A stretch of DNA of 44,398 nucleotides from contig CAVFGN010000013.1 of NCBI GenBank assembly GCA_963621965.1, forward strand, positions 1 through 44,398, given 5' to 3'. This document shows positions 16,094-25,013 of the stretch, piece by piece. Below the pieces are notes generated by a model. It saw only the letters and a list, made by a program, of their open reading frames with translations, was not told the origin of the DNA and ran no database searches. The position numbers and the translations under genes were made by a program. Within the stretch, counting starts at the first letter, position 1. Each line of letters opens with the position of its first letter. Origin of the DNA: JAEELC01 sp963621965 (GTDB lineage Bacteria > Bacillota_I > Bacilli_A > Acholeplasmatales > Anaeroplasmataceae).

Positions 16094-17852
16094 AGAGTGT
16101 ATAATACATTCCTCTTTTCTTAAGAAGTTCTTGATGATTACCTTCTTCTACAATCTTGCCATGATTTAAAACTATAATTTTATCACTATGTTGAATAGTA
16201 GAAAGTCTATGAGCTACACTTAACATTGTACCAATATTACTCATTTTACTTAAAGAATCTTCAATAACTTTTTCTGTCTTTGTATCAATATTTGCAGTAG
16301 CTTCATCAAGAACAATTACATTTGGTTTAGGCAAAATAGTGCGCGCAAAAGAAATCAATTGACGTTCTCCTTGTGAATAATTAGCGCCTCTTTCTTCTAC
16401 CACGTGATCTAATTTATCACTATATTTATTAATTATGTCATCCGCATTTACAAACTTACATGCTTCTAAAATCTCATTGTCTGTATAAGTGTTATCAAAT
16501 ACAGTAATATTATCACGAATAGTACCTGAAAATAAGAACACATCTTGTAACATAACACCAATATTTTTTCTTAAGCTTGATATTTTAATATTTTTAATAT
16601 TTACATCATCGATTAAAATTTCGCCTTTTTGAATATCGTAGTTTCTTGTAATTAAATTTAAAATTGTACTCTTACCGGCTCCTGTTGCGCCCACAAATGC
16701 GCATGATGTGCCAGCTTCAACAACAAAAGAAACATCTTCTAATATCCAGTTGTCTTTAGTATAGGCAAAATATACATGTTTAAACTCAATCTTACCCTTG
16801 ATTTTTTTAATATCTTTTGCATCAATACTTTCAACAATCGTAGGTCTTGTATCAAGCAACGTAAATATCTTTTCACTACTAGCTAGCGCCGATTGTAATT
16901 GATTAAATTGTTCAGCTAGATTTTCAATAGGATTAAAGAATTTATTAACAAGGGCGTAATATGTAACAAGAGAACCAACAAGTAAATTTTGTTTGTTTAC
17001 CTCAATAGCACCAAAATAAAGAGTTATAACAATACACACTACAAACAAAAAATACATTAAAGGGCGGAAGATTGAGAAAATAAATATTTGTTTTAAATTT
17101 GCGTTTTTAAGTTCTTTATTCTTCTCTTTAAATTCTTTTAACTTTTTATCTTCTTGATTAAATATTTGGGTAACCTTCATTCCAGATATATTTTCTGATA
17201 AATATGAGTTCATTGTACTAAGCGCATTTCGCACATTTCTATAACTTTTTCTAGAAGTTCTTCTAAAAATAATTGATGCTACTAAAATAATAGGTACAAC
17301 AATAGAAATTAAAGCAGTTAATTTAACGCTTGTCGCAAACATAACTATATAAATAATTATAATAGTTAGTAAATATCTAATAAGTAACACTAAAACTGAT
17401 GTAAACAATTCCGATAATGCATTTGTATCATTTGTAACACGAGTAACTAAACGTCCAATCGGTTCTTTATTTATTTGTTCAATACTAAGTGCCTCAATAT
17501 GATTAAATGTATCACTTCTAACCTCATAAATCATATTCTGACCTATGTTTTGTAATAAATGTTGATAAAAATAATTTATAAATAAACTAACAACAAGAAC
17601 TCCTACATAAGACAAGACTAGAAGACCTATTAAATTTAGAGTTGATCCGGTATATGAACTAAAATATTTTGATTCATTATTTAAAATGTTGATTACCTCG
17701 CCTGTCAAAAATGAGGGAAGAAGATCAAGTAAGACAATGATTAAGACCAAAAATAAAGCCAATATAAATTTAAATAATACAGGGCGAAGATAAGTAAATA
17801 ATTTTTGGTATAATTCTTTATCACTGTATTTTCTAATATTTTCTTTATTCAT
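16056..17852 (-). CDS. Heterodimeric ABC exporter subunit with catalytic Glu
   Basis: This 598-residue half-transporter has six TM helices in the first ~320 residues and a C-terminal ABC domain. Walker A is GATGAGKST and Walker B VIVLDEATANID carries the catalytic Glu. The H-loop is AHRLST, but the signature is YSQGE instead of LSGGQ. That signature is typical of the LmrD/BmrD-side subunit and is complementary to its partner upstream. Drug, peptide or lipid efflux is usual for the family. I prefer the ATG at 17852, with AGGTGAT 4 bases before it, over an in-frame GTG at 17861. It overlaps the partner's stop by 8 bases. Confidence 0.94.
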   Translation of the reverse strand: MNKENIRKYSDKELYQKLFTYLRPVLFKFILALFLVLIIVLLDLLPSFLTGEVINILNNESKYFSSYTGSTLNLIGLLVLSYVGVLVVSLFINYFYQHLLQNIGQNMIYEVRSDTFNHIEALSIEQINKEPIGRLVTRVTNDTNALSELFTSVLVLLIRYLLTIIIIYIVMFATSVKLTALISIVVPIILVASIIFRRTSRKSYRNVRNALSTMNSYLSENISGMKVTQIFNQEDKKLKEFKEKNKELKNANLKQIFIFSIFRPLMYFLFVVCIVITLYFGAIEVNKQNLLVGSLVTYYALVNKFFNPIENLAEQFNQLQSALASSEKIFTLLDTRPTIVESIDAKDIKKIKGKIEFKHVYFAYTKDNWILEDVSFVVEAGTSCAFVGATGAGKSTILNLITRNYDIQKGEILIDDVNIKNIKISSLRKNIGVMLQDVFLFSGTIRDNITVFDNTYTDNEILEACKFVNADDIINKYSDKLDHVVEERGANYSQGERQLISFARTILPKPNVIVLDEATANIDTKTEKVIEDSLSKMSNIGTMLSVAHRLSTIQHSDKIIVLNHGKIVEEGNHQELLKKRGMYYTLYELQYKNQEKNK

Positions 17853-19626
17853 TGATATCACCTACTTCCTTTTCTAAGGTTTGTAAGCGCACTAATTCTT
17901 TATAACATTCGTTAGACTCTATGAGTTCTTTATGTTTTCCAACTCCTGTTATAGTACCTTTTTCCATAACTACAATCTTATCAAGATCTTTTACAGTTGA
18001 GATCCTATTTCCGATAATGATTGTAGTTTTACCTTTTCTAATTGTTCTTAAATTATTAAGTATCTCTTCGCAAGTTTTAGTATCAACCGCACTTACAGAA
18101 TCATCTAAGATTAAAATTTGTGGTTCTTTTATCAGAGCACGCGCAATTGCAACACGTTGCTTTTGGCCTCCACTAAGAGTAACACCGCGTTCTCCAAGTA
18201 TTGTCGTATATTGATCTTTAAAATTGATAATATTATCATGCACATCAGACAATTTTGCAGCCTTCTCGACCTCGTTAATGTTTGCGTGGTCAAATGCGAA
18301 TGATATATTATTTGATATAGTATCGCTAAATAAGAAATTATCTTGAGGAACGTAGCCTATAGAATCACGAATAGTCTTAATTGAGTAATCCATAATATCA
18401 ACATCATCAATTAATACCATATTTTGACCTATATTATAAGTTCTAAGTAGTATATCAACCACTGTTGATTTACCAGCACCAGTTTTACCAATAATACCAA
18501 CAAACTCTCCCGCGTTAATATGTAAGTTTAGGTCTTTTATTACATCTATTTTACTATCAGGATAATTAAATGTTAAATGGTTAAATGTAATGTCTCCTTT
18601 AATTTCATGTTCAACATAATCTTCCTTATCAACTACTAAAGGTTTTGTATCTAAAATATTAGATACACGTTTAAGTGATGCATTACCTTGTGCACGTAAA
18701 TTTATAAGTTGGCTTATTGCAAACATCGGCCAAATAAGAGTGTCAAAGTAAGAAATCAATTCACTCATGTTGCCAACATCAAATGTTTTAGTACTATCAA
18801 GCATTGTTGCGCCCTTAAGAACTGCGTCAGATGAAAAATATATTAGGATTGCGACTACTGCATTTAATAAGAAAGTAAATAATACATCGACGATAATAGA
18901 AATTTTTACAAAGTTTAAATTAACTCGTTTATTTTCTTCATTTATCTTTTCAAATCTCTTCTTCTCATTTTCTTCTCTCACAAATGCTTTAATTGTAGAA
19001 AGTCCTGAAAAGTTTTCATTTGCAAAATCAGATAAATGCTCGTAAGCTTCTTGTTTCTTTAAAAAGCACTTTTTCATTAAGCGTTCAATAAAAAATGAAC
19101 CAACAAGTATAATAAGCAAAGGAATTAAGGCAAATAAGGCAATTCTAACTGATAGCATTAACATTTTAACATAAGCCATTATGCCTAAAAATAAAGCATC
19201 AACAATCAAAATCGTACCTTGACCAAAACATCTTTGAATGACTTCTAGATCATTTGTAAAATAAGATAGAAGACCACCAGTTTTGTTTTGCTTATAAAAA
19301 CTTTGATCTAAAGTTAATGCTTTTTCAAACAATTCTTCTCTCAGATCACTTTCAATTCTTATACCGACTCCAAATACAGTATTTCTCCAGCCAAAGCGAC
19401 CGACAAACATGATTACGCCAACTCCTAATATTTGAAGTGCATAGTTTAATATTTTTATATTATCTTCGCTAAATAAAGTTCCTTTTTTAAGTTCATTTAT
19501 AATGGAACCATAAATTTCAGGAATCAATAATTGAAAATAATCTACTAGAATTAAAAATAAAGCACCTAGCAAAAATAAATACCAGTACTTCTTGTAAAAT
19601 TTGTTAACATGTGCACCAAACAGCAT
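17845..19626 (-). CDS. Heterodimeric ABC exporter subunit with degenerate ATPase site
   Basis: This 593-residue half-transporter has six N-terminal TM helices and an ABC domain. Walker A GKTGAGKST and signature LSGGQ are canonical. Walker B ends LILDDSVSAVD with Asp for the catalytic Glu, and the H-loop reads GNRIST with Asn for His. Together with the YSQGE signature of the next gene, this gives one degenerate and one consensus ATP site, as in LmrCD, BmrCD and TM287/288. The two subunits are translated from overlapping frames, fitting obligate 1:1 assembly. Substrate is unknown. Confidence 0.94.
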   Translation of the reverse strand: MLFGAHVNKFYKKYWYLFLLGALFLILVDYFQLLIPEIYGSIINELKKGTLFSEDNIKILNYALQILGVGVIMFVGRFGWRNTVFGVGIRIESDLREELFEKALTLDQSFYKQNKTGGLLSYFTNDLEVIQRCFGQGTILIVDALFLGIMAYVKMLMLSVRIALFALIPLLIILVGSFFIERLMKKCFLKKQEAYEHLSDFANENFSGLSTIKAFVREENEKKRFEKINEENKRVNLNFVKISIIVDVLFTFLLNAVVAILIYFSSDAVLKGATMLDSTKTFDVGNMSELISYFDTLIWPMFAISQLINLRAQGNASLKRVSNILDTKPLVVDKEDYVEHEIKGDITFNHLTFNYPDSKIDVIKDLNLHINAGEFVGIIGKTGAGKSTVVDILLRTYNIGQNMVLIDDVDIMDYSIKTIRDSIGYVPQDNFLFSDTISNNISFAFDHANINEVEKAAKLSDVHDNIINFKDQYTTILGERGVTLSGGQKQRVAIARALIKEPQILILDDSVSAVDTKTCEEILNNLRTIRKGKTTIIIGNRISTVKDLDKIVVMEKGTITGVGKHKELIESNECYKELVRLQTLEKEVGDINE

Positions 19627-19634
19627 ATTATCAC

Positions 19635-20333
19635 CTACTTAAATTCTTTACTCACTGTTTTAATTACATTATCAATTAAATTAATTTCATCTTTAAATCT
19701 TTTTGTGTATTCTTCATAAGTTTGAAAAGCAAGCGGCTCTAAATGATACTTATACATTTTTTTAGGATTAGAATAAACTAAATATAATTTATTACCTAAA
19801 GTCTTAATTTTAACTTTCTCACTTTTAAGTAAATTTGAGTTAAAGTCCTCACGTTTATAAATTTTAGTTAATTCTTTGTCAAATTTAAAAATATAGAAAC
19901 GAGAAACTATTTCATTTTTTCTCTTTCCATCAAATGTATATTCTAGAAAATATGAACTAAGTTCTACATTATTATATACGCCGTCAATCACTGAAGAAAT
20001 ATAAAATTCATTTGCTAAATTAGACATAGATAAAATATCTAATGCTTCATAACTCACTTCTTTTTTTCTTGTATAAGTCAAGCCGTCGTGTTTAGTCTCG
20101 TTAAAGGCCTCGTTTATTGTCTCTAGTCTAAGATGTGAGAATACAACTTTATTAAAAAGTATTACAAAGAGTGGAATACATACAAATGAGCCAATTAAGA
20201 CACCTATTATTATGTATTCGTTATTTGTTCTTACTGTTAAAATTGTTCCTAAAATATATGCTAAAACAATAATAAAAGCTAATAAAGAATAGAATATGAT
20301 TAATGATTTTTTTAATTTTTTAAATTTCTCCAT
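19635..20333 (-). CDS. Two-TM protein, possibly DUF3137-like
   Basis: This is a 232-residue protein of unknown function. Two hydrophobic helices occupy about 10-32 and 42-64, followed by a soluble domain of ~165 residues. That domain contains a beta-rich FYISSVIDGVYNNVELSSYFLEYTFDGKRK stretch and ends in a basic helix. The layout resembles DUF3137 proteins (two N-terminal TM helices, then a domain with a D-G-x-Y-x-x-V motif), but this is a weak resemblance. It precedes the ABC exporter genes by 8 bases and is presumably co-transcribed. Its promoter is an extended -10 (TGATATACT, -10 at 20358-20363). Confidence 0.7.
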   Translation of the reverse strand: MEKFKKLKKSLIIFYSLLAFIIVLAYILGTILTVRTNNEYIIIGVLIGSFVCIPLFVILFNKVVFSHLRLETINEAFNETKHDGLTYTRKKEVSYEALDILSMSNLANEFYISSVIDGVYNNVELSSYFLEYTFDGKRKNEIVSRFYIFKFDKELTKIYKREDFNSNLLKSEKVKIKTLGNKLYLVYSNPKKMYKYHLEPLAFQTYEEYTKRFKDEINLIDNVIKTVSKEFK

Positions 20334-20357
20334 AGATTCACCTTTTACCTTTTTATT

Positions 20358-20363
20358 AGTATA
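20358..20363 (-). promoter_or_regulatory. Extended -10 promoter of the ABC exporter operon
   Basis: The minus strand reads TGATATACT, with -10 TATACT, 24 bases upstream of the first ATG of the run. The -35 is weak. Confidence 0.5.
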
Positions 20364-20440
20364 TCAAATTTTGATAATTTTGTTTTTAAAATGCTTAAGA
20401 ATATGATGAATTTTCATACATTTATTCAATACAATGGTAA

Positions 20441-20473
20441 ATAAAAGTCGGAGTATAAACATAAAATACTCCG
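20441..20473 (-). terminator. Terminator of the 356-residue unknown gene
   Basis: A perfect 8-bp stem (CGGAGTAT/ATACTCCG) with a 9-nt loop is followed on the minus strand by AC-TTTTATT. The stem is strong and the T-tract moderate. Confidence 0.75.
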
Positions 20474-20490
20474 AATATTTATTATATTAA

Positions 20491-21561
20491 TTATCTACTT
20501 GAATCTAGACTCTTATTTTCACTAACTTCGCTTTGCTCCTTAGAAAAACTTGATTCAATATCAGATTTTGAGTTCTCATTTTTTAATTCATCTACAGAAA
20601 TAGATCTAACATTATCATCTCTTGTTTCAACTTCGACTAAAGTAGACCTTTCGTAAGATTCCACTACATCACTAAATACTTTTTCATGAACCATGCCTAC
20701 AATCATAGGAGAATAAACAATTGTATCAAAATCTACTAAGCCAAGAGATCTACCATCAGCGCCAGTTTTACAATAGTGTATGAATAATTCTTTATTCTCT
20801 TCGTTTTTATTTAAAATAGAATTAAACTTTGAGTCTCTAATTAATGATTCCATCTTATTTAATGCTTTACGCTCTTTATGCCAAGTCCAAGAAAAGAAAT
20901 TAAAGAATTTTATACCTTTATCATGAGTTTGTTTTAAAGATCTATAGTTAACAGCTATGTTATATAATACTTCTTTAGAATCAACCTCATCAATTTCATC
21001 ACTCAATAATGTTTCTACATTTTTTTTACATTGACTTGCGAACGCGCGCTTGTTTTTACCACTTTCTCTGTCAATTAACTCTTGTTCTACATAGTATCTA
21101 AATGCTATGTTTTTATTTGAGAATGTATGATTTTTTGTAATCATATCTCTTAAATCTTTTTCCTCAATATATCCTACAGGTTTTTCTGTCTTTATATTAA
21201 ACCTTTGTTCAATATTTTCGATACAGTTTGTTAAAGCATTAGATAAATCATAATATGCACTATCAGATTTTTCTAAGTCAAGTGCCACCTCATCAGCTTT
21301 TTTGTTATTTTCTAAATTATAAGTATCAATAATTGCATAGAAAGAACTAATAAAATATTCATTTAATAAATACCCAAGGTCAGTATTTTGCTTTTTATCA
21401 GCCAATTTTTCTAAATCATATTTAAAATCAACAAATGGTATATAACCTAAATCATATTGTTCTAATACAGCATTCAAATTATCTAGTTCTTCTTCGATTG
21501 CATTTTTTTCTTCATCATTTATATCTAAAGTATAGAAAGCTCCGTTACTTTTAAATTTCAT
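20491..21561 (-). CDS. Hypothetical cytosolic protein
   Basis: I do not recognise this 356-residue protein. It is mostly helical by composition, acidic, without signal peptide or TM segment. Visible blocks are an N-terminal coiled-coil-like EEKNAIEEELDNLNAVLEQ, a central aromatic stretch near KFFNFFSWTWHKERKALNKM (about 223-243), and a Ser/Glu-rich disordered tail from about 320. GAGG precedes the ATG. It has its own promoter and terminator and follows the patatin/phosphoesterase run by 51 bases, so a functional link with that run is possible but not shown. Confidence 0.7.
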   Translation of the reverse strand: MKFKSNGAFYTLDINDEEKNAIEEELDNLNAVLEQYDLGYIPFVDFKYDLEKLADKKQNTDLGYLLNEYFISSFYAIIDTYNLENNKKADEVALDLEKSDSAYYDLSNALTNCIENIEQRFNIKTEKPVGYIEEKDLRDMITKNHTFSNKNIAFRYYVEQELIDRESGKNKRAFASQCKKNVETLLSDEIDEVDSKEVLYNIAVNYRSLKQTHDKGIKFFNFFSWTWHKERKALNKMESLIRDSKFNSILNKNEENKELFIHYCKTGADGRSLGLVDFDTIVYSPMIVGMVHEKVFSDVVESYERSTLVEVETRDDNVRSISVDELKNENSKSDIESSFSKEQSEVSENKSLDSSR

Positions 21562-21582
21562 ATTAACACCTCTTTTGTGTCT

Positions 21583-21612
21583 ATATTCTACATTATCATG
21601 TAGGACAAGATT
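21583..21612 (-). promoter_or_regulatory. Promoter with a palindrome in its spacer
   Basis: On the minus strand a TTGTCC-like -35 is followed after 17 bases by TATAGA. The spacer contains a 6-bp inverted repeat (CTACAT/ATGTAG, 21588-21603) that could be an operator for the unknown gene downstream. Confidence 0.4.
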
Positions 21613-22626
21613 TTATAATTTTAAATTTTTAGTTAAACTAAGCGAACAGATATTATTTTTTAGAATAAAACTTAGGTCATCGCACACTTTAACAAGCTTA
21701 ACAATCTCACCTTTTTTTAAAGATAAGAATATGTTAGTTGCATCATACGCGTACATATTATCAACTAAATTTTCTTTTTCTACATATAAGTCTTCGTTAT
21801 TAATTTTAACTATATAGTAAGATTTTTTATTGCAATAAGATTCTACTTTTGTTTTAACCGGTATATAAGTATTGCCTTTAGCACTTTGTTTGTAGATTAC
21901 CTCAACATCTTTGTATTTAGTAAATGTTTGATAAGTATAATTTAGAGTTTCTAAATTTAATTTAACTAAGTTTAAACCACCAAAGCGTACAACATTATTT
22001 CCACCATCAATATACAAAACCTTATCAATTTTAATAGGATCAAGCGAAGGTAATTTTTTATACATCATAGTAGGCATATGACCTACGATGTTTAATTTAT
22101 AATCTTTATAAAAATCATCTTTTTTAATTAATCCTTTGTTTTCTGACTCAAAAGAATCCGCATGTGTTAATAAAATATTATCATTAATCAAAATGCTTAA
22201 AGGCAAAGAATCTATAAAATCATAGTACTTCTTGTATTTATCTTTAATAGTATCAATATACTTGGAGTAGTCACTTATATTATTTTTATCAACATTGATA
22301 CCTTCTAAAAATTCATTTAATATAGTATGACCTAGTTTAAGCGAATATTTCTTTAAAAGTTCGTTATCTATATTTCCCCTTAATTTATCAAATACTAAAT
22401 CACAATTACCTTTTAGTATATGCAAATGACTAAAATACTTATTTTTCAACTCCATTAAAAAATCTAAGATTTTAATATTGTCTTCGCCTTTTTCAATTAA
22501 ATCGCCTAAAATAAACAAATAATCTTTATTTAAATCAATAGTATTAATGCTTTCTTTAAATAAAGATAAATTTGCATGAATATCAGAGATTAAATATATA
22601 TCGCCTTTAAGATTTAATTTAATCAT
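21613..22626 (-). CDS. Calcineurin-like metallophosphoesterase
   Basis: This 337-residue protein has the binuclear metallophosphoesterase motifs in order: SDIHAN (D-x-H, about 14-19), LGDLIEKG (GD-x-x-x-x-G), LKGNCD (GN-x-D; the usual H is absent), LLTHAD, and GHMPT, followed by an IDGG close. The pattern is nearest to PPP-type Ser/Thr phosphatases and ApaH/PrpE-like enzymes. The C-terminal third (about 235-337) is an unassigned beta-rich extension. Substrate is unknown. The ATG overlaps the patatin stop by 8 bases, so the two are translationally coupled and probably work in one process. Confidence 0.85.
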   Translation of the reverse strand: MIKLNLKGDIYLISDIHANLSLFKESINTIDLNKDYLFILGDLIEKGEDNIKILDFLMELKNKYFSHLHILKGNCDLVFDKLRGNIDNELLKKYSLKLGHTILNEFLEGINVDKNNISDYSKYIDTIKDKYKKYYDFIDSLPLSILINDNILLTHADSFESENKGLIKKDDFYKDYKLNIVGHMPTMMYKKLPSLDPIKIDKVLYIDGGNNVVRFGGLNLVKLNLETLNYTYQTFTKYKDVEVIYKQSAKGNTYIPVKTKVESYCNKKSYYIVKINNEDLYVEKENLVDNMYAYDATNIFLSLKKGEIVKLVKVCDDLSFILKNNICSLSLTKNLKL

Positions 22627-23935
22627 TCAATAATCCTTCTTTATAGACAAATTCTAGTAATAAAGTTGAAATTAAAACATTAAGTTTAGCTGAATATAAA
22701 AGCGATAATGAATTTAAATTTAAATGTTCACCGTTTTTAATTAATTCATACATCATTCTAATTAATGTTAAATCATCAGTTTTATCTAAAATCTCACGCT
22801 TCTTATCTGTCTTTTTTGCTTTATCAAGTTGTTCAACAACATCCTTTTTATATTCAATTTTAGATACAAATTTATTCAAAGTATTCAAAAATTCTTTAAT
22901 GTTATAAGCTTTGTAGAAAGAAATATCAAAATATTCAGCTAAAATTTCTGCACTTCTTATAAACATTGTTTCACTATCTAAAACAGTTGTATCAGTATAT
23001 TCTTTAAGTCTATCAAAAACAGTGATGTTTTGATCTGCCTTTTTACTATAACGCGCACCTTGTTTGTTAAACGTTGCATACACTTCAATAATTCTATCTT
23101 CAAATTTCTTAAAATCAATATCGAAATCATCTAAGAAAAAAGTTTGTCTAAAGCCTTTAAGTCTTTGATAACTTTTCATAGTATCAAGGTAACCCAAATC
23201 CATGTTATTCATTATTTGTTCATGTTCAAACTTCATGAAACCACCTAAATTGTGTTTAGGTCTGATATATCTTACAGAGCCTAGATTTAGATATTCTTTA
23301 TGCATTGGCTCATAATTTAAATCAACAGCTACAACTTTTGAACTACCGAGTTTAAACGCATAGTTTATAGGCAAGTTGTCGTAGTAACCACCGTCAACAT
23401 ATTGTTTATCTAATATTTTACATACAGGGAACACTGGCCAAGCAGAAGCTGAAGCTAATATGTATTGTTCAATTAAACTACTATCTAGTTTATTAGCTAA
23501 AACTTCTACTCCTTTCATTTGTGGAAATTCTGCAGTTACGATACCAAAATCCACGTCAGAATTTATGATTAAATCTGTATTAATATATTGTTTAAATAAT
23601 TTTTTTAAGGGACCAACATCAGACCCTCTATTTGTTAAATATTGAAATAAGAATGTAATAGAATTTTTATCATTTTTAAATCCCTTGATTATATCAAGTT
23701 TATCAAAGTTAAAGCCATATTTGATTATCATATTAGCTGTAATTCTATTCCACAATTCAATAGCTTTATCCTCTTCATGTTGGCAATACATTGCACCGTT
23801 TAAGCATCCTATAGATGTACCTGTTACAATATTAAAGTGTATATCAAGTTCCCTAAAGGCTTTAAAGCAACCTGCCTCGTAGGATCCTTTTGCGCCACCA
23901 CCACATAACGCTAATCCAAGTTTTTCCGTATTGAA
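22619..23935 (-). CDS. Patatin-like phospholipase, start codon unresolved
   Basis: The frame encodes a bacterial patatin-type lipid acyl hydrolase. It has the oxyanion loop LCGGGAKGSYEAG, the nucleophile elbow GTSIG (Ser), and the catalytic Asp in YVDGGYYDNLP, which form a Ser-Asp dyad. The first in-frame ATG (23789-23791) lies downstream of the oxyanion loop and the Ser, so a protein from there would be dead. Upstream the frame is open to TGA at 23936-23938 but holds no ATG, GTG, TTG or CTG. A GAGAGG lies at 23941-23946, 5-11 bases before the first codons (TTC, AAT, ACG). Candidates are an ACG start, a -1 frameshift out of queH, or a one-base assembly error. The far end given is the limit of the open frame. 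Confidence 0.8.
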   Translation of the reverse strand, partial: FNTEKLGLALCGGGAKGSYEAGCFKAFRELDIHFNIVTGTSIGCLNGAMYCQHEEDKAIELWNRITANMIIKYGFNFDKLDIIKGFKNDKNSITFLFQYLTNRGSDVGPLKKLFKQYINTDLIINSDVDFGIVTAEFPQMKGVEVLANKLDSSLIEQYILASASAWPVFPVCKILDKQYVDGGYYDNLPINYAFKLGSSKVVAVDLNYEPMHKEYLNLGSVRYIRPKHNLGGFMKFEHEQIMNNMDLGYLDTMKSYQRLKGFRQTFFLDDFDIDFKKFEDRIIEVYATFNKQGARYSKKADQNITVFDRLKEYTDTTVLDSETMFIRSAEILAEYFDISFYKAYNIKEFLNTLNKFVSKIEYKKDVVEQLDKAKKTDKKREILDKTDDLTLIRMMYELIKNGEHLNLNSLSLLYSAKLNVLISTLLLEFVYKEGLLND

Positions 23936-24531
23936 TCATTCCTCTCTTGCTTGCTAAACTCGCAGCCACAATAGTCTTGACGATACATATTTTCTCTCAA
24001 ACTCATCTTTATACTATCTTTATATCCTTCTTCTTTTTTGAAATCAGAAAATAAATATTTAATATTATATTTTTCTTCCATTATATAACCAATTTCATTA
24101 ATCCATCTAGATATTTTATATGGAGAAATTGATAAGCTTGTTGTAAAAAAATCAAATTTTAATAAGCTTGCTTTTTGGACAGTCTTTTCTAAACGAAGTG
24201 TGTAACACTTGTAGCATCTAATACTTTTCTCACCTTTAGCTTCATCACCTTTGACACAATTTAAGTAATCACTATGATCATATGTATCATGAATAACCGG
24301 TATATTTAATTTCTTACAATACTCTTCTTCTTCAATTAATCTTTTTTGATATTCTTCAAAAGGATAAATATTATCATTTGTGAAAAATACAGTTAAATTA
24401 AAATACTCATATAGCACTTTTATAGTGTGAGTTGAACAAGGTGCACAACAAGTGTGAAGTAATAAAGAAGGTTTGTTTGATTTATCTATTGTATTCAAAA
24501 AAATCTTAAAATCTTTATAATTATCTATCAT
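23911..24531 (-). CDS. queH: Epoxyqueuosine reductase QueH
   Basis: QueH performs the last step of queuosine synthesis in tRNA, reducing epoxyqueuosine to queuosine, and replaces the cobalamin-dependent QueG in many anaerobes. The 206-residue protein shows all the cysteine blocks: LLHTCCAPC (C28, C29, C32), RCYKCY, the FTTSLSISPYK block and the final DYCGC. The ATG at 24531 was chosen because AGGAGG precedes it at 6 bases; it overlaps the Nudix stop by 11 bases. Its last codons (stop 23911-23913) overlap the patatin frame in the -1 register. Confidence 0.93.
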   Translation of the reverse strand: MIDNYKDFKIFLNTIDKSNKPSLLLHTCCAPCSTHTIKVLYEYFNLTVFFTNDNIYPFEEYQKRLIEEEEYCKKLNIPVIHDTYDHSDYLNCVKGDEAKGEKSIRCYKCYTLRLEKTVQKASLLKFDFFTTSLSISPYKISRWINEIGYIMEEKYNIKYLFSDFKKEEGYKDSIKMSLRENMYRQDYCGCEFSKQERNDSIRKNLD

Positions 24532-25012
24532 ACATTTCCTCCTTATATTTTTGAACCACTTTATGTGCAATCTTCGCATCTTTTAACAAATTTAAAGCTT
24601 CATTGATATCTACAAATTGAATTTCTTTGACCTCACTTGAAAGCGAGATTAAACCATCGATATGTGCAACATACCCTACCATTAAATTATCTTTATTTTC
24701 CATAGGAAAACTTCCTATATATTTAATACTTTTAGTACAAAGCCCGGTCTCTTCTGCTATTTCTCGTTTAACACATTCTTCAAGAGACTCATGTAGATTT
24801 ACAAAACCAGCAACTAAAACATATTTATTCTCACCATAACTTTGTTTAATAACACAAACTTTGTTTTCCTTGTTCACAAGTACAATTATTACACAAGTGT
24901 AAAAGAAACTATGTAGGGCCGATGCGCAATTAGGACAATAATCAACTAAATCATCCCCAAGTTGTTTAGGGCTTGTTTTCTTGCCACAATTAGGACAATA
25001 TAAAAATCTCAT
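24521..25012 (-). CDS. Nudix hydrolase with zinc ribbon
   Basis: This 163-residue protein has an N-terminal zinc ribbon (CPNCGKK and CPNCAS, about 6-29) and a complete Nudix box G-x5-E-x7-REIAEETGL (about 70-92). The ribbon plus Nudix arrangement resembles the NudC/NADH-pyrophosphatase and the shorter NUDIX zinc-ribbon proteins. The NudC signature SQPWPFPxS is not visible, so the nucleotide substrate is open. It is sandwiched between the CPBP protease (1 base away) and queH (overlapping), inside one long run starting at rsmF. Confidence 0.9.
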   Translation of the reverse strand: MRFLYCPNCGKKTSPKQLGDDLVDYCPNCASALHSFFYTCVIIVLVNKENKVCVIKQSYGENKYVLVAGFVNLHESLEECVKREIAEETGLCTKSIKYIGSFPMENKDNLMVGYVAHIDGLISLSSEVKEIQFVDINEALNLLKDAKIAHKVVQKYKEEMYDR

Positions 25013-25013
25013 A

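Noticed and set aside
18118..18303. Plus-strand ORFs antisense to the ABC exporter genes
   Set aside because: Antisense shadows of clear coding sequence, without promoter or ribosome binding site.
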